Source: Verrucomicrobiota bacterium (lineage in GTDB: Bacteria; Verrucomicrobiota; Verrucomicrobiia; Opitutales; Opitutaceae). Taken from it: a DNA stretch of 61,145 bases. Made by a program: the position numbers and the translations under genes. The stretch spans positions 1-61,145 of the forward strand of contig JAFAAS010000189.1 in the NCBI GenBank assembly GCA_023426435.1, read 5' to 3'. The notes beneath the pieces were generated by a model. It saw nothing but the letters and a program-made list of their open reading frames with translations. It was not told the origin of the DNA and made no database searches. Shown piece by piece: positions 1 to 8,604 of the stretch (positions are counted from its first letter, which is position 1; each line of letters starts with the position of its first letter).

Positions 1-1063
1 TTCGCGCGCCGCCTTCGAACAAGCGCTCGGCGATCCCGACCCACACCAACCCGTTCAACTTCCCCTCCACAACTACGCGCCCACCACGGCCGACCACCCC
101 GCCGAGCCGAATCCCATCCTCCGCCTCGTTCACCGCCGTCGTAGTCCAAGCAGCACGGTCAAGGTCTTCGTTCCGCGCACTCTCGGTCGCGACCCCGACA
201 TCGCCGCCGGCAAGGGCAACCACGTCCTTTTCCGTTCCGGCCAACCGCTCCACGCCCGCCCGCTCGAACAAGCCCACCTCGCCCACTTCGCCCTCCGCAG
301 CCCCGAACAACAAGCGCTTCGCATCCTCACCGCCGAACTCCAAAAACTCAGCCGCGGCCGCGCCCACGAGGGGCTCGATCTCCACTACCGTCTCGGCTTC
401 CAACGCTTCGCCGAAAACCCCGCCGCCTTCTTCGCCTCTGTTTTCCAATCTCCCGATCGCCTCGTCCGCGATCCCGCTCCGTATCTCGGCGGACCGCTTC
501 GCTATCGCACGCACACCACCGAAACCACTCGCACCGTTCGCGCCTTCATTCCGTTTCTCGAACAACTCGCCCGCAGCCACCGCGCACTCGCCGACGCCGC
601 CACTCCCGCCGCCGAGGCGCCGCCCGAAAACATCCGCCTCCTAGATCCCGCCTCCGTCCCGTCTCTCGCCGACACCTCTCACGCCTCCTTCTCCGGCTTC
701 ACCCCCATCGCCGGCTGGGAACCCGAAGAAGGCCCGATCCCCGAAGCCTTCCTTCCTCGCTTTCATTGGGCCACCGGCCCCGAAACCGTTCTCACGATCC
801 ATTCGGATCGCGACGCTCCCGCCCACCTCCACGCCGAAGCGCTCACGTATTCGCCCGACCAATCCACGACGCTCTTTCTCAACGACGCCGAAATCCTCCG
901 CCACCCTTGGACGCGCGTGAACCAAAAGGAAACGCTCACCGCACCCCTCGCTCTCCGCGCCGGCGAAAACCGCCTCATCTTCCGCCACACCCAGTGGCTC
1001 ACCTCCCCCGCCGACCCGCGCAAACTCGCCCTGATCCTTCTCTCCCTTCGTATCCGCCATTAG
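1..1063 (+). CDS. Glycosyltransferase family 2-like protein, C-terminal part (5' end outside window)
   Basis: The frame is open from base 2 to the TAG at 1061-1063, giving 353 residues of a protein that starts upstream of the window. The middle part has the His/aromatic pattern AHLAHFALRSPEQQ followed by KLSRGRAHEG and HYRLGFQRF. This resembles the acceptor-side end of GT2-type enzymes, where a conserved H-Y-x-x-S precedes a K-x-x-x-G stretch. The last 130 residues (from about PRFHWATG) look like an all-beta accessory domain. The catalytic DxD region would lie upstream and cannot be checked, so the family call is moderate. The gene converges on rarA. Confidence 0.5.
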   Translation, partial: SRAAFEQALGDPDPHQPVQLPLHNYAPTTADHPAEPNPILRLVHRRRSPSSTVKVFVPRTLGRDPDIAAGKGNHVLFRSGQPLHARPLEQAHLAHFALRSPEQQALRILTAELQKLSRGRAHEGLDLHYRLGFQRFAENPAAFFASVFQSPDRLVRDPAPYLGGPLRYRTHTTETTRTVRAFIPFLEQLARSHRALADAATPAAEAPPENIRLLDPASVPSLADTSHASFSGFTPIAGWEPEEGPIPEAFLPRFHWATGPETVLTIHSDRDAPAHLHAEALTYSPDQSTTLFLNDAEILRHPWTRVNQKETLTAPLALRAGENRLIFRHTQWLTSPADPRKLALILLSLRIRH

Positions 1064-1077
1064 CTGCCCATCTCCCT

Positions 1078-1112
1078 TGTCATTCGGAACGAAGCGAAAA
1101 ATCCACGCGCAC
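1078..1112. repeat. Short dispersed repeat, copy 1
   Basis: The 111-base gap between the glycosyltransferase end and the rarA end contains TGTCATTCGGAACGAAGCGA followed by AAATCCACG. A second copy with few mismatches lies at 4423-4456. Both sit just downstream of a plus-strand gene, and the sequence has no coding potential of its own. Confidence 0.6.
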
Positions 1113-1174
1113 GAACAGGGACAGCCGCACACGTCTTTTTTCCCCGCCTGCAGAACGACAGAAGCAACCTCCCC

Positions 1175-2524
1175 CTACCCCTTCCGCTCGCCCTTGATCG
1201 CCGCCTTCAACCCTTTCCAACGCTCCAAGCGATCCGCGATCTTCGCCTCCCACCCCACGGGCTTCGGCGTATAAAGCGTCAGCGGCTTTTCGAGATAATC
1301 GTCGCCGGAAATATTCTCCGGATAATCGTGCGAATACTTGTAGCCCTTCCCCTGCCCGATCCGCTTGTTCGCCTGTCCGCTCTTGCTCCGCAACGCCGCC
1401 GGAATCGTCTGCACCGGCGCCGCCTTCAACGCCGCATGCGCCGCCGCGATCGCCAGCGTCGCCGTGTTACTCTTCGGCGCCGTCGCGATATATAACGTCG
1501 CATGCGCGAGCGTCAGCTCCGCCTCCGGCAACCCCACGAAATCCACCGCATGATGCGCCGCCACCGTCAGCGGCAGCGCCTGCGGATCCGCCAGCCCCAC
1601 ATCTTCGCTCGCCAAAATCACCAACCGCCGCGCGATAAACCGCGGGTCCTCCCCACCCGCCAACATCTTCGCCAGCCAATACATCGCCGCATCCGGATCG
1701 CTCCCACGACAGCTTTTGATGAACGCCGAAATCGTATCGTAGTGCTCGTCCTCGTCCGCGTCGTAACGAATCCGCCGCTCACGCGCAAAAACCTCCAGCT
1801 CGCTCGCCGTGATCTCCCCGCCTTCCGGCAAACCCAGCACGAGCACTTCCAACGCATTCAACGCCCGCCGCAAATCCCCGTCACACAACACCGCCAGATC
1901 CGCCAGAATCTTCTCATCCGCCGTCACCCGTCGATTTCCCAACCCGCGCTCCACATCCGCCAACGCATCCTTCAACACCCGCGTCACCGCCTCCGTCGAC
2001 AGCGGCTCCAACCGAAACAAATGGCTCCGCGAGAGCAGCGGCGGGTTCACATAAAATCCCGGATTGTGCGTCGTCGCGCCAATCAACCGCACCGTCCCTT
2101 CCTCCACATCCGGCAACAGCAAATCCTGCTGCGACTTGTTGAACCGATGCAGCTCATCGATGAACAAAATCGTCGCGCTGTCCGGCAGCTTCCGCGCCGT
2201 CGCCAGAATCTCGCGCAGCTCCGCCACATTCGACATCACCGCGTTCACGCGCACGAAGCGGCTGTTCGTCTCCCGCGCAATCGCCTCCGCGATACTCGTC
2301 TTCCCGCAACCGGGCGGCCCGTAAAACAACAACGACCCAAACCGATTCTGCGCCACCAACCGCGGCAGCAAACTTCCCGGTTTCAAGATGTGATCCTGCC
2401 CGACCACCTCACTCAACCGCCGCGGCCGCATCCGCGCCGCCAGCGGTTGATGCGCCGGCTTCCGCTCCGCTCGAGCCGACGAAGGTGTTTCCGCAAAAAA
2501 GTCAGTCTGGTCCGCAGTCGACAT
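1175..2524 (-). CDS. rarA: Replication-associated recombination protein A (RarA/MgsA AAA+ ATPase)
   Basis: AAA+ clamp-loader-like ATPase of the RarA/MgsA/WRNIP1 family, acting at stalled replication forks. The protein has 449 residues, normal for the family. Visible are the N-terminal RPRRLSEVVGQDHIL box, Walker A GPPGCGKT (69-76), Walker B LFIDELHRF (about 125) with the family's H-R-F-x-K-x-Q-Q-D continuation, sensor-1 LIGATTHNP, and the C-terminal tetramerisation region ending in HDYPENISGDDYL. The frame opens 12 codons earlier, but the ATG at 2524 (MSTADQ) is preferred because conservation begins only after it. It is convergent with the upstream glycosyltransferase and divergent from comEC. 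Confidence 0.95.
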   Translation of the reverse strand: MSTADQTDFFAETPSSARAERKPAHQPLAARMRPRRLSEVVGQDHILKPGSLLPRLVAQNRFGSLLFYGPPGCGKTSIAEAIARETNSRFVRVNAVMSNVAELREILATARKLPDSATILFIDELHRFNKSQQDLLLPDVEEGTVRLIGATTHNPGFYVNPPLLSRSHLFRLEPLSTEAVTRVLKDALADVERGLGNRRVTADEKILADLAVLCDGDLRRALNALEVLVLGLPEGGEITASELEVFARERRIRYDADEDEHYDTISAFIKSCRGSDPDAAMYWLAKMLAGGEDPRFIARRLVILASEDVGLADPQALPLTVAAHHAVDFVGLPEAELTLAHATLYIATAPKSNTATLAIAAAHAALKAAPVQTIPAALRSKSGQANKRIGQGKGYKYSHDYPENISGDDYLEKPLTLYTPKPVGWEAKIADRLERWKGLKAAIKGERKG

Positions 2525-2577
2525 GAGGAAACGCCCACTAAAGCCCACCACCCCGCCCAAATCAAAACCTCAGCGCA

Positions 2578-2650
2578 ACAACCGCGAATACACACGAATT
2601 CACACGAATAATCCCGCGCGCCATGTAGCGGAACGCGTGAGCGTTTCGTT
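2578..2650. repeat. Intergenic dispersed repeats between rarA and comEC
   Basis: The 218-base divergent gap holds two recognisable elements. One is a stretch of near-direct repeats (CGAATACACACG, GAATTCACACGAAT) at about 2586-2611. The other is TGTAGCGGAACGCGTGAGCG at 2624-2643, whose reverse complement recurs inside the hairpin at 9840-9896. No gene is visible in this gap. Confidence 0.55.
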
Positions 2651-2742
2651 CCTCCGCCCCATCCACCCGTGTTCAACTGTGGCCATCCGCGGCCCCAAAT
2701 TAATGTTCATTTATTGGCATTAACCCCTTTCATGCTCCGCGC

Positions 2743-4383
2743 ATGTCCAGCCGCAGTCTCGGCCACCGCGCGCCTTTGTTGTGGCTGGTCATTCCCCTGA
2801 TCGCCGGCCTCGCCGCCGCCCGCATTTTCGATCTCGTTCCGCCGCCCGTTCTGCTCGCACTCGCCGCCACCGCCGCCGCCGTCGCGTTCGCCACGATCCG
2901 AAATCCCGGCCGCCCGCCATTCCGCACCGCTCTGGTTCTTTCCATGTTCTTCGCCGGCATGGCGAGCTACGCCCTCCACCGCCCGCGCATTGCCGACTGG
3001 GACTTCCTTCCACCGCGCGAAGCCCGTGTGTCCATCGAGGTGCAGCGCGTTTTCCCGCAAATCGAACCGCACCGCGCCAGCGGCATCGGCCGCATCGTCC
3101 GCGCCGCCGCTCCGCTCGACGAGCTCGTCAACCAACGCGTCTATTTCTCCGTCACGCTTCCGCCAGACACCGACGTCCCGCTCCGCTCCGCCGTCATCTC
3201 CGCGGGCGGCCTCATCGCAAGCCTCCCGCGTGACCCCGAGCCGAATTCATTCGATGGATACCTCGCCGACGCCGGCGTGAACTTCCGCCTCTCCCGCGCC
3301 CGCGTGCTCTCCGAAGACCGCCCGCCGTCCGCCTACTACCGCTTCTGCGCGCGACAAGCCCAGCGCTTCAGCGCGATTCTCGGCACCGGCGTCGACACCA
3401 AACGTCCCGAACTCGTCGGCGTTCTGCGCGCCATGCTGCTCGGCCAGAGCAACGAGCTCTCCGACGAACAGGACACGCTCTTCCGCCAGACCGGCACGAT
3501 GCACGTCTTCTCCATCAGCGGCCTGCACATCGCCGTCATCGCCGGCGGCCTGCATGCCGTGCTGCTGCTCTTGCGACTGCCGCGCGTGCTTCAATTCGCC
3601 ATCGGCCTCGTCGCCCTGTGGCTCTACGTCGACATCACCGGCGCCGCGCCGTCCGCCGTGCGCGCATTTCTCATGGTCGCTCTCGTCCAAACTTCGCTCG
3701 TCCTCCGCACCCCGCGCAACCCCATCGCCGCCCTCACCGCCTCCGCGCTGCTCGTCATCCTCGTCGCACCGCTGCAGGTTTTCAGTGCCAGCTTTCAACT
3801 CAGTTACGGCATCGTCGCCGCGCTCCTCCTCCTCGGGCTCCCGCTCTCCGACCAACTCCAGGAAAAACTCGCGCTCTTCCGCGATCTTCCGCCGGTCTCT
3901 TGGACCTGGCTGCACCGCACTCTCGACGCCTCATGGCGCGCCACCCTCGCCGCGCTCTCCCTTGGCATCGCCGCCTCGCTCGTCAGCGCCCTCGCCGGCG
4001 TGATGTTCTTCGAGCTCTTCACACCGGGTTCGCTCGTCGCCAACCTCTGGCTCATTCCCGCCTCCACCGCCGTCATCCTGACCGGCTTCCTCTCCCTGCT
4101 CTGCGGCCTCGCTGGCTTCACCTTCGGCAGCGAAATCGCCAACCACGCCGCCGTGCTCCTCCTCTGGATAATCGACCAGGGCGTCCGCCTCTTCGCCGTC
4201 ATCCCCGGCGCCTGGTTCGACGCCACATTCCGCATCGCCTGGCTCGGCCCCGCCTCCTTCGCGCTCCTCCTCGCCACGATGGCCGCCGGCTACGCCCACG
4301 GCTGGCGCCACTGGGCCCGCGGCTTTTGGCCACCCGTCGCTTTCGTCACGCTGACCCTCCTCCTCGCCGTCCGCTTTCCGTAG
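2743..4383 (+). CDS. comEC: ComEC/Rec2-family competence membrane protein, short form
   Basis: Polytopic inner-membrane protein of 546 residues. It has an N-terminal region with two or three membrane segments, a beta-rich soluble stretch (about 95-190, like the domain preceding the competence domain), and then the core competence domain, recognisable by MLLGQSNELSDEQ and the motif HVFSISGLHIAVIAGG at about 250-270. Eight or more further hydrophobic segments follow. In DNA uptake ComEC forms the channel carrying single-stranded DNA across the inner membrane. The metallo-beta-lactamase-like C-terminal domain of long ComEC proteins is absent: the frame stops at a TAG and the downstream sequence is a repeat. 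Proteins of this shorter layout are common. No other competence gene is nearby. Confidence 0.88.
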   Translation: MSSRSLGHRAPLLWLVIPLIAGLAAARIFDLVPPPVLLALAATAAAVAFATIRNPGRPPFRTALVLSMFFAGMASYALHRPRIADWDFLPPREARVSIEVQRVFPQIEPHRASGIGRIVRAAAPLDELVNQRVYFSVTLPPDTDVPLRSAVISAGGLIASLPRDPEPNSFDGYLADAGVNFRLSRARVLSEDRPPSAYYRFCARQAQRFSAILGTGVDTKRPELVGVLRAMLLGQSNELSDEQDTLFRQTGTMHVFSISGLHIAVIAGGLHAVLLLLRLPRVLQFAIGLVALWLYVDITGAAPSAVRAFLMVALVQTSLVLRTPRNPIAALTASALLVILVAPLQVFSASFQLSYGIVAALLLLGLPLSDQLQEKLALFRDLPPVSWTWLHRTLDASWRATLAALSLGIAASLVSALAGVMFFELFTPGSLVANLWLIPASTAVILTGFLSLLCGLAGFTFGSEIANHAAVLLLWIIDQGVRLFAVIPGAWFDATFRIAWLGPASFALLLATMAAGYAHGWRHWARGFWPPVAFVTLTLLLAVRFP

Positions 4384-4422
4384 AGCATTCCAATAGAATG
4401 ATGCCGTCACCGCAACTCACCC

Positions 4423-4456
4423 TGTCATTCTGAGCGAAGCGAAGAATCCACGTGTG
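4423..4456. repeat. Short dispersed repeat, copy 2
   Basis: TGTCATTCTGAGCGAAGCGA followed by AGAATCCACG lies 39 bases after the comEC stop. It matches the copy at 1078-1112, which also sits just downstream of a gene. Confidence 0.6.
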
Positions 4457-4560
4457 CGCCCGCAAAAGGCCTCCGCCTTCTTGCCGCTCCTTTCCACCGC
4501 ACCGCCTCGCTTGTTTTCTTTCGTGTCTTTCATGTGTTTCGTGGTTCAACCCTCCTGCCC

Positions 4561-4845
4561 ATGAAAAGCGCCTACGAACTCGCGATGGAACGTCTCGCCA
4601 AGTCCGACCCCGACGCCGGTCGCAAACTCACCGACGAACAAAAAAGCCGCCTCGCGGAAATCGATCGCGTTTACCAAGGCAAGATCGCCGAGCGCGAAAT
4701 CTTCCTGAAGAAGCAACTCAACGACGCCCTCGCCGCCGGCAACGCCGACGAGTATCAGAAGATCCAGCAACAAATCTCCAGCGAACGCGCCCGCCTCGAG
4801 GAAGAACGCGAAGACGAAAAAGAGCGCATCCGCCGCGCGAAGTAA
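4561..4845 (+). CDS. Small charged coiled-coil protein, function unknown
   Basis: A 94-residue protein beginning MKSAYELAMERLAKSDPD. It is almost entirely predicted helix, very rich in Lys, Glu and Arg, with heptad-like spacing in the second half (IQQQISSERARLEEEREDEK). It has no signal peptide or membrane segment. The frame opens nine codons earlier, but the ATG at 4561 gives the natural N-terminus. Codon use (strong C/G third positions) matches its neighbours, which supports a real gene. I do not recognise a function. The acidic/basic helical layout would suit a cytoplasmic scaffold or binding protein, but that is a guess. Confidence 0.75.
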   Translation: MKSAYELAMERLAKSDPDAGRKLTDEQKSRLAEIDRVYQGKIAEREIFLKKQLNDALAAGNADEYQKIQQQISSERARLEEEREDEKERIRRAK

Positions 4846-5164
4846 GCGCAGCTCAAGTCCCTGAGCAATCCTCTCGCTGGACGGCGCTGCTCCGTCAGCG
4901 CGGCCATTCCTCTAGAGCGTTTTCAGAGAAACTATAGCCCTTCAGGTGAACCACAGAGGCACAAAGGCACGGAGAGATCCCGTGGCCTTTCTCTGTGTGC
5001 TCGGCCTTCGTGGTTCAAATCGGGTTCTGGGATTCGGCCAACGGCTATGACATTATTTAATATGCTATAGCCATCCTGTGGCGCAGAGAACACAGAGCCC
5101 CGCCGCGGCCCTCCTCTGTGTCTCTGTGCCTCCGTGGTTCAATTCACTGCTTTCCGCCCGCCCC
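4846..5164. other. Intergenic region (319 bases) made of repeats
   Basis: No coding sequence is seen. The region holds an inverted pair: 4947-4977 (TGAACCACAGAGGCAC...) against 5114-5142 (...GTGCCTCCGTGGTTCA), with a related third arm at 4989-5018. It also holds an AT-rich imperfect hairpin at 5042-5073 (GGCTATGACA ... GCTATAGCC). It lies between convergent genes, so the hairpins could also stop transcription from both sides. Confidence 0.6.
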
Positions 5165-6763
5165 CTACTCCGCCGCCTTGATCCGCGCCGTCGCCATCTC
5201 GGCAAACGGCTTGAAGGTCGACGTGAGTTGCCGCGTCTGATCGCGCGAAATCCTCAACACCGCCAGCGGCTCCAACGCGCGCACCGTCGCCGTGCGCCGC
5301 ACATCCTGCAGCACCGCCACTTCGCCGAAGTGCTCGCCCGCCGCCAAAATCGCCAGCCGCTCCTCCCCGCGCACCACTTCCACCGATCCGCTCTGGATCA
5401 AATACATCGAGCGACCCACATCGCCTTCGCGCACGATCGTCTGCCCCGCTTCATAGAGCTCGCGCACCACCCCCATCTGCTGACTCGACCCGCCGACACT
5501 CGTCACATCGCGCCCGAAAAACGGCACCACCATCCAGTCGAGCAGCGTCCGCACGCGCTTCGACCACGCCGGCAAATACGCGATCATGCACGCGCGCCAA
5601 ATCAGCCACGCCGGCCAGCCTTTCAACGGCACACCCCAGAGCTGCCCCACCGCCTGACCAAACCCGAGCACGCAACAATCGCCCATCCCGGTAAACGCAT
5701 ACGGCTTCAACGCCCGCCCGCGCAGATGTCGCAGGATATTCGTCCCCAGCGTCGCCCCGCCTTGCATCGCATACAGCGCCAGCGGCGGCGCGATTTGCCC
5801 GTTCTTCATCGGCACACCCGCGCAATCCCCCGCCGACCACACGCCATGCTCCCCGCTGATCAAGCCCGTCGGCTGCGCCACCAGCCGCCCATGTTTGTCG
5901 CGCGCAAACGGCAGCCGATCCAAGAGCGGATTCTGCGCCGTGCCCGTGCAGGAAATGATCGTGCGCGTGTCGAGTCGCCGCCCATCCGACAACACCGCCT
6001 CGAGCGGCGTCGCCGACTTCAACTTCACACCGAGCTCAAGCCGACAACCGCGCCGCCGCAACACCTCCGCCGCATACTCCGACAACTGTGGAAACCGCCG
6101 CCCGAGTTCCGGCAAAATCCGCTCGCCCGAATGCACCAGCGTGATGCGCGTCTCCGCCAAATCGATCCGCGGATACTCGCGCCGCACGAGCGTGTGCAGA
6201 AACTCGCCCAACTCCGCCGCGACTTCGACGCCCGCATAGTTCCCGCCCGCGATCACGAAATGCAGCAAGCGCCGCCGCTCCTCCGCATCCGGCTCCGCCT
6301 CCGCCAGCTCGAGCATCGTGAGCAGATGATTCCTCACCCGAATACAATCGAAGTAATCCTTCAGCCGCAGCGTGTGCTCACCGACTCCGCGATAACGCGT
6401 GAGATCATCCACCGAACCCAGGTTCAGCACGAGTTGATCGTAATCCAACGTCATCGGACGCCCGTCGATCGAACGACTCAACGCCACTTCCTTTTTCTCG
6501 ATATCGATCGCCGTCACTTCCGCGCAAATGAAACGCCCCGGCGCAAACAATCGCCGCGCCGGCGAAATGATCTGCCCCGCCTGAATTTTCCCCACCAGCA
6601 TCTCCGGCACGAGGCCGTGAAACGTGTGATAATTGTGCTGATCGACGACCGTGAGCTCGATCTCACCGCGACGCGCCGCCCGGCGCAGTTTCTTCGCGAG
6701 CCAGATGGCGACATAGCCGCCGCCGAGAACCAGCACACGTGTGGGCCGCTTGCTCATGTTCAT
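5165..6763 (-). CDS. NDH-2-like NAD(P)H:quinone oxidoreductase with C-terminal cyclic-nucleotide-binding domain
   Basis: A 532-residue two-domain protein. Residues 8-420 form a two-dinucleotide-fold flavoprotein of the type II NADH dehydrogenase class: FAD motif GGGYVA (14-19), NADH motif AGGNYAGVE (172-180), second FAD contact SAGDCA (310-315), a quinone-site-like AMQGG around Q334, and the tryptophan-rich amphipathic membrane-anchor region (383-420) typical of NDH-2. Residues about 430-525 are a cyclic-nucleotide-binding domain with a well-formed phosphate-binding cassette: FGEVAVL (479-485), then R490-T-A-T-V. The start ATG overlaps the stop of the upstream gene (ATGA, 6760-6763), so translation is probably coupled. 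NDH-2 enzymes pass electrons from NADH to quinone without pumping protons. Direct cNMP control of this one is inferred from the fusion. Confidence 0.85.
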   Translation of the reverse strand: MNMSKRPTRVLVLGGGYVAIWLAKKLRRAARRGEIELTVVDQHNYHTFHGLVPEMLVGKIQAGQIISPARRLFAPGRFICAEVTAIDIEKKEVALSRSIDGRPMTLDYDQLVLNLGSVDDLTRYRGVGEHTLRLKDYFDCIRVRNHLLTMLELAEAEPDAEERRRLLHFVIAGGNYAGVEVAAELGEFLHTLVRREYPRIDLAETRITLVHSGERILPELGRRFPQLSEYAAEVLRRRGCRLELGVKLKSATPLEAVLSDGRRLDTRTIISCTGTAQNPLLDRLPFARDKHGRLVAQPTGLISGEHGVWSAGDCAGVPMKNGQIAPPLALYAMQGGATLGTNILRHLRGRALKPYAFTGMGDCCVLGFGQAVGQLWGVPLKGWPAWLIWRACMIAYLPAWSKRVRTLLDWMVVPFFGRDVTSVGGSSQQMGVVRELYEAGQTIVREGDVGRSMYLIQSGSVEVVRGEERLAILAAGEHFGEVAVLQDVRRTATVRALEPLAVLRISRDQTRQLTSTFKPFAEMATARIKAAE

Positions 6764-8604
6764 GACACCGTCGTTTGCGGAAGCGGCGGCCGCGAATTCG
6801 CGCGCACGCGTTCGTCATGCAGACGCTCCAGCTCAGCCCGCACCGCCGGATACTTTTCCGTGAGATATTGAAACGACTCCCGCGTGAGCGAGAACAGCAC
6901 GGTCGCATCCACCGCGGAGACCGTCGCATTGCGCGGTTCGTCCGTGAGCAACGCCCCTTCGCCCACGCAGCCGCCGCGATCGAGATGCGCCACGACTTCA
7001 CCGTTGCGCGTGACGCGCACCCGACCCGACGCGACCAGATAGAAATGTTGCCCGCGGCTTCCCTGCGCAAAGATCACCTCTCCCGCTCCGAACGGTTCGG
7101 TGACCACCGAAGCCGCCAGATCGCCGATCAACTCGTCGCCCGCGCCGGAGAGAAACGGCACCCGCGCCAGCAGCTCGCGTTTCACCCGCGCCCGCAGCGC
7201 ATCGGTCTTCCGCGCCGCCACGATCGCGCTCACCGATCGCCCGATCATCTCGCCGCGGCTGCGCGCATATTCCGCGCGAAACACGTCGTAATAAATATAA
7301 CGCCACATCGGCCGCATCCGTTGGAAAAACGCATCGAACTCGATGCGTCCGCCCGCAGCATCGACCCACTTCAAATAACGGGCCGTCTCACCCGCCGGCA
7401 GGCCCCATTCATGAAGGAGCAAATCGAGCTCCAGCCGCGTGAGCGCACCGTCTCCATTGAAATCGAGATGCCGGAAAACGAGATCGGCTTTGTCGCGCTC
7501 CGACGCCGCGCGCTCCGTCGCCACCGCGCGGATGCCATGATTGCGCACGGCACCGATGCTCCACACGTGCTTCTCGAAACGCGCGAGATCGACCGCGCCA
7601 GCAGCGAGCAATCGATCGGCAAACTCATCCGTCGAATGCGCCGGCAAGCCCCACGGCGCGAGCGCGTGGCGGAGCTCATCGCGGTTGAGCACACCGTCCG
7701 CATCTTGATCGATCAACTTGAAGTAATCCGCCGCCGACGGCTCTTCGGCGCCCGGCGAATTCCAAAGCGGCGCACCCTCGGTTTGCATCGCACTCTCCCG
7801 CGCCCGCTCTCGCACGAAGTCACGATACGCCGCAGGCGAGCGGATGAAGAGCACGCGATAGAGCACCACGTAGAGCCCGATGAATCCGACCAGCAGCATG
7901 AACCCCAGCGAGCCGAACAGCGCGGGAATCATCGTCGCGCCGGCGGCAAGGATCGCGATCGTGTATTTCTCCGCGGCGAAAAGCCCGAGCAGATCGAACA
8001 CGTAGTAATAGATACGGCACCACACATACACGTTGAAGACGAGGAAGGTGTTCACCGCCCACATCTTCGAATCCGGATTCGCAATCAACATGCCCGCGCA
8101 AAACGCGTGCGTGAAAATGCACAGCAGATAGCTCGGCACCATGATGGCCTTGCTGCCGAAAACGATCCGCGTCTGGAAAAACGCCGATGGCACGTGAAAG
8201 AACAGCGCGGCAATACCCATCACCCACGCCGCCGTCGGCGAGGAACCGAAACACGCGATCAACCCTGCCACGAGCTCCGTCGTGCCGGAAACGATGTGCA
8301 CGCGCAGCACCCACCGCCGCCACGGCAGCATCAGGAATTTCGGATGGGCGGGGATCGCGTAGTGATACGCGATGACGATCACGTTCGCGATGGCCGAGAG
8401 GACGACGAGCGCCCACGTGCCCGGCGGGATCGGCATCTCCGGTTGATGACCAAACACCCAGAAAACGGGCAGCGTGATCGCGATCAACGGAAGCAACAGG
8501 ACGACCGGCCTCCACCAGGAGGCAGGCGGCAGCGTGTCCGCTCGTCCCGCAGGAGCTTTTGATAAATCCGTCGTAACGTCTGCTGGGACAGCGGTGAGAC
8601 TCAT
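6760..8604 (-). CDS. Membrane protein with two EF-hands and a cyclic-nucleotide-binding domain
   Basis: A 614-residue protein with three parts. Residues 30-255 hold about seven hydrophobic segments with histidines at H81, H103, H137 and H166. Residues 299-310 (DQDADGVLNRDE) and 381-392 (DFNGDGALTRLE) are two complete EF-hand Ca2+ loops with all acidic ligands and the glycine in place. Residues about 483-600 form a cyclic-nucleotide-binding domain: G548-E549 and R558-N-A-T-V give a nearly canonical phosphate cassette, with Asn where Ser/Thr/Ala is usual. The frame opens 52 codons earlier, but the ATG at 8604 overlaps the stop of the preceding EEP gene (ATGA) and begins the natural N-terminus. 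I recognise no named family for the membrane part. The intramembrane histidines would suit haem or metal ligands, but this is unproven. Confidence 0.88.
   Translation of the reverse strand: MSLTAVPADVTTDLSKAPAGRADTLPPASWWRPVVLLLPLIAITLPVFWVFGHQPEMPIPPGTWALVVLSAIANVIVIAYHYAIPAHPKFLMLPWRRWVLRVHIVSGTTELVAGLIACFGSSPTAAWVMGIAALFFHVPSAFFQTRIVFGSKAIMVPSYLLCIFTHAFCAGMLIANPDSKMWAVNTFLVFNVYVWCRIYYYVFDLLGLFAAEKYTIAILAAGATMIPALFGSLGFMLLVGFIGLYVVLYRVLFIRSPAAYRDFVRERARESAMQTEGAPLWNSPGAEEPSAADYFKLIDQDADGVLNRDELRHALAPWGLPAHSTDEFADRLLAAGAVDLARFEKHVWSIGAVRNHGIRAVATERAASERDKADLVFRHLDFNGDGALTRLELDLLLHEWGLPAGETARYLKWVDAAGGRIEFDAFFQRMRPMWRYIYYDVFRAEYARSRGEMIGRSVSAIVAARKTDALRARVKRELLARVPFLSGAGDELIGDLAASVVTEPFGAGEVIFAQGSRGQHFYLVASGRVRVTRNGEVVAHLDRGGCVGEGALLTDEPRNATVSAVDATVLFSLTRESFQYLTEKYPAVRAELERLHDERVRANSRPPLPQTTVS

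Noticed and set aside
6760..8604. Reading the EF-hand/cNMP membrane protein as a cyclic-nucleotide-gated ion channel
   Set aside because: No potassium-channel selectivity motif (TVGYG-like) or S4-type arginine ladder is visible among the hydrophobic segments.
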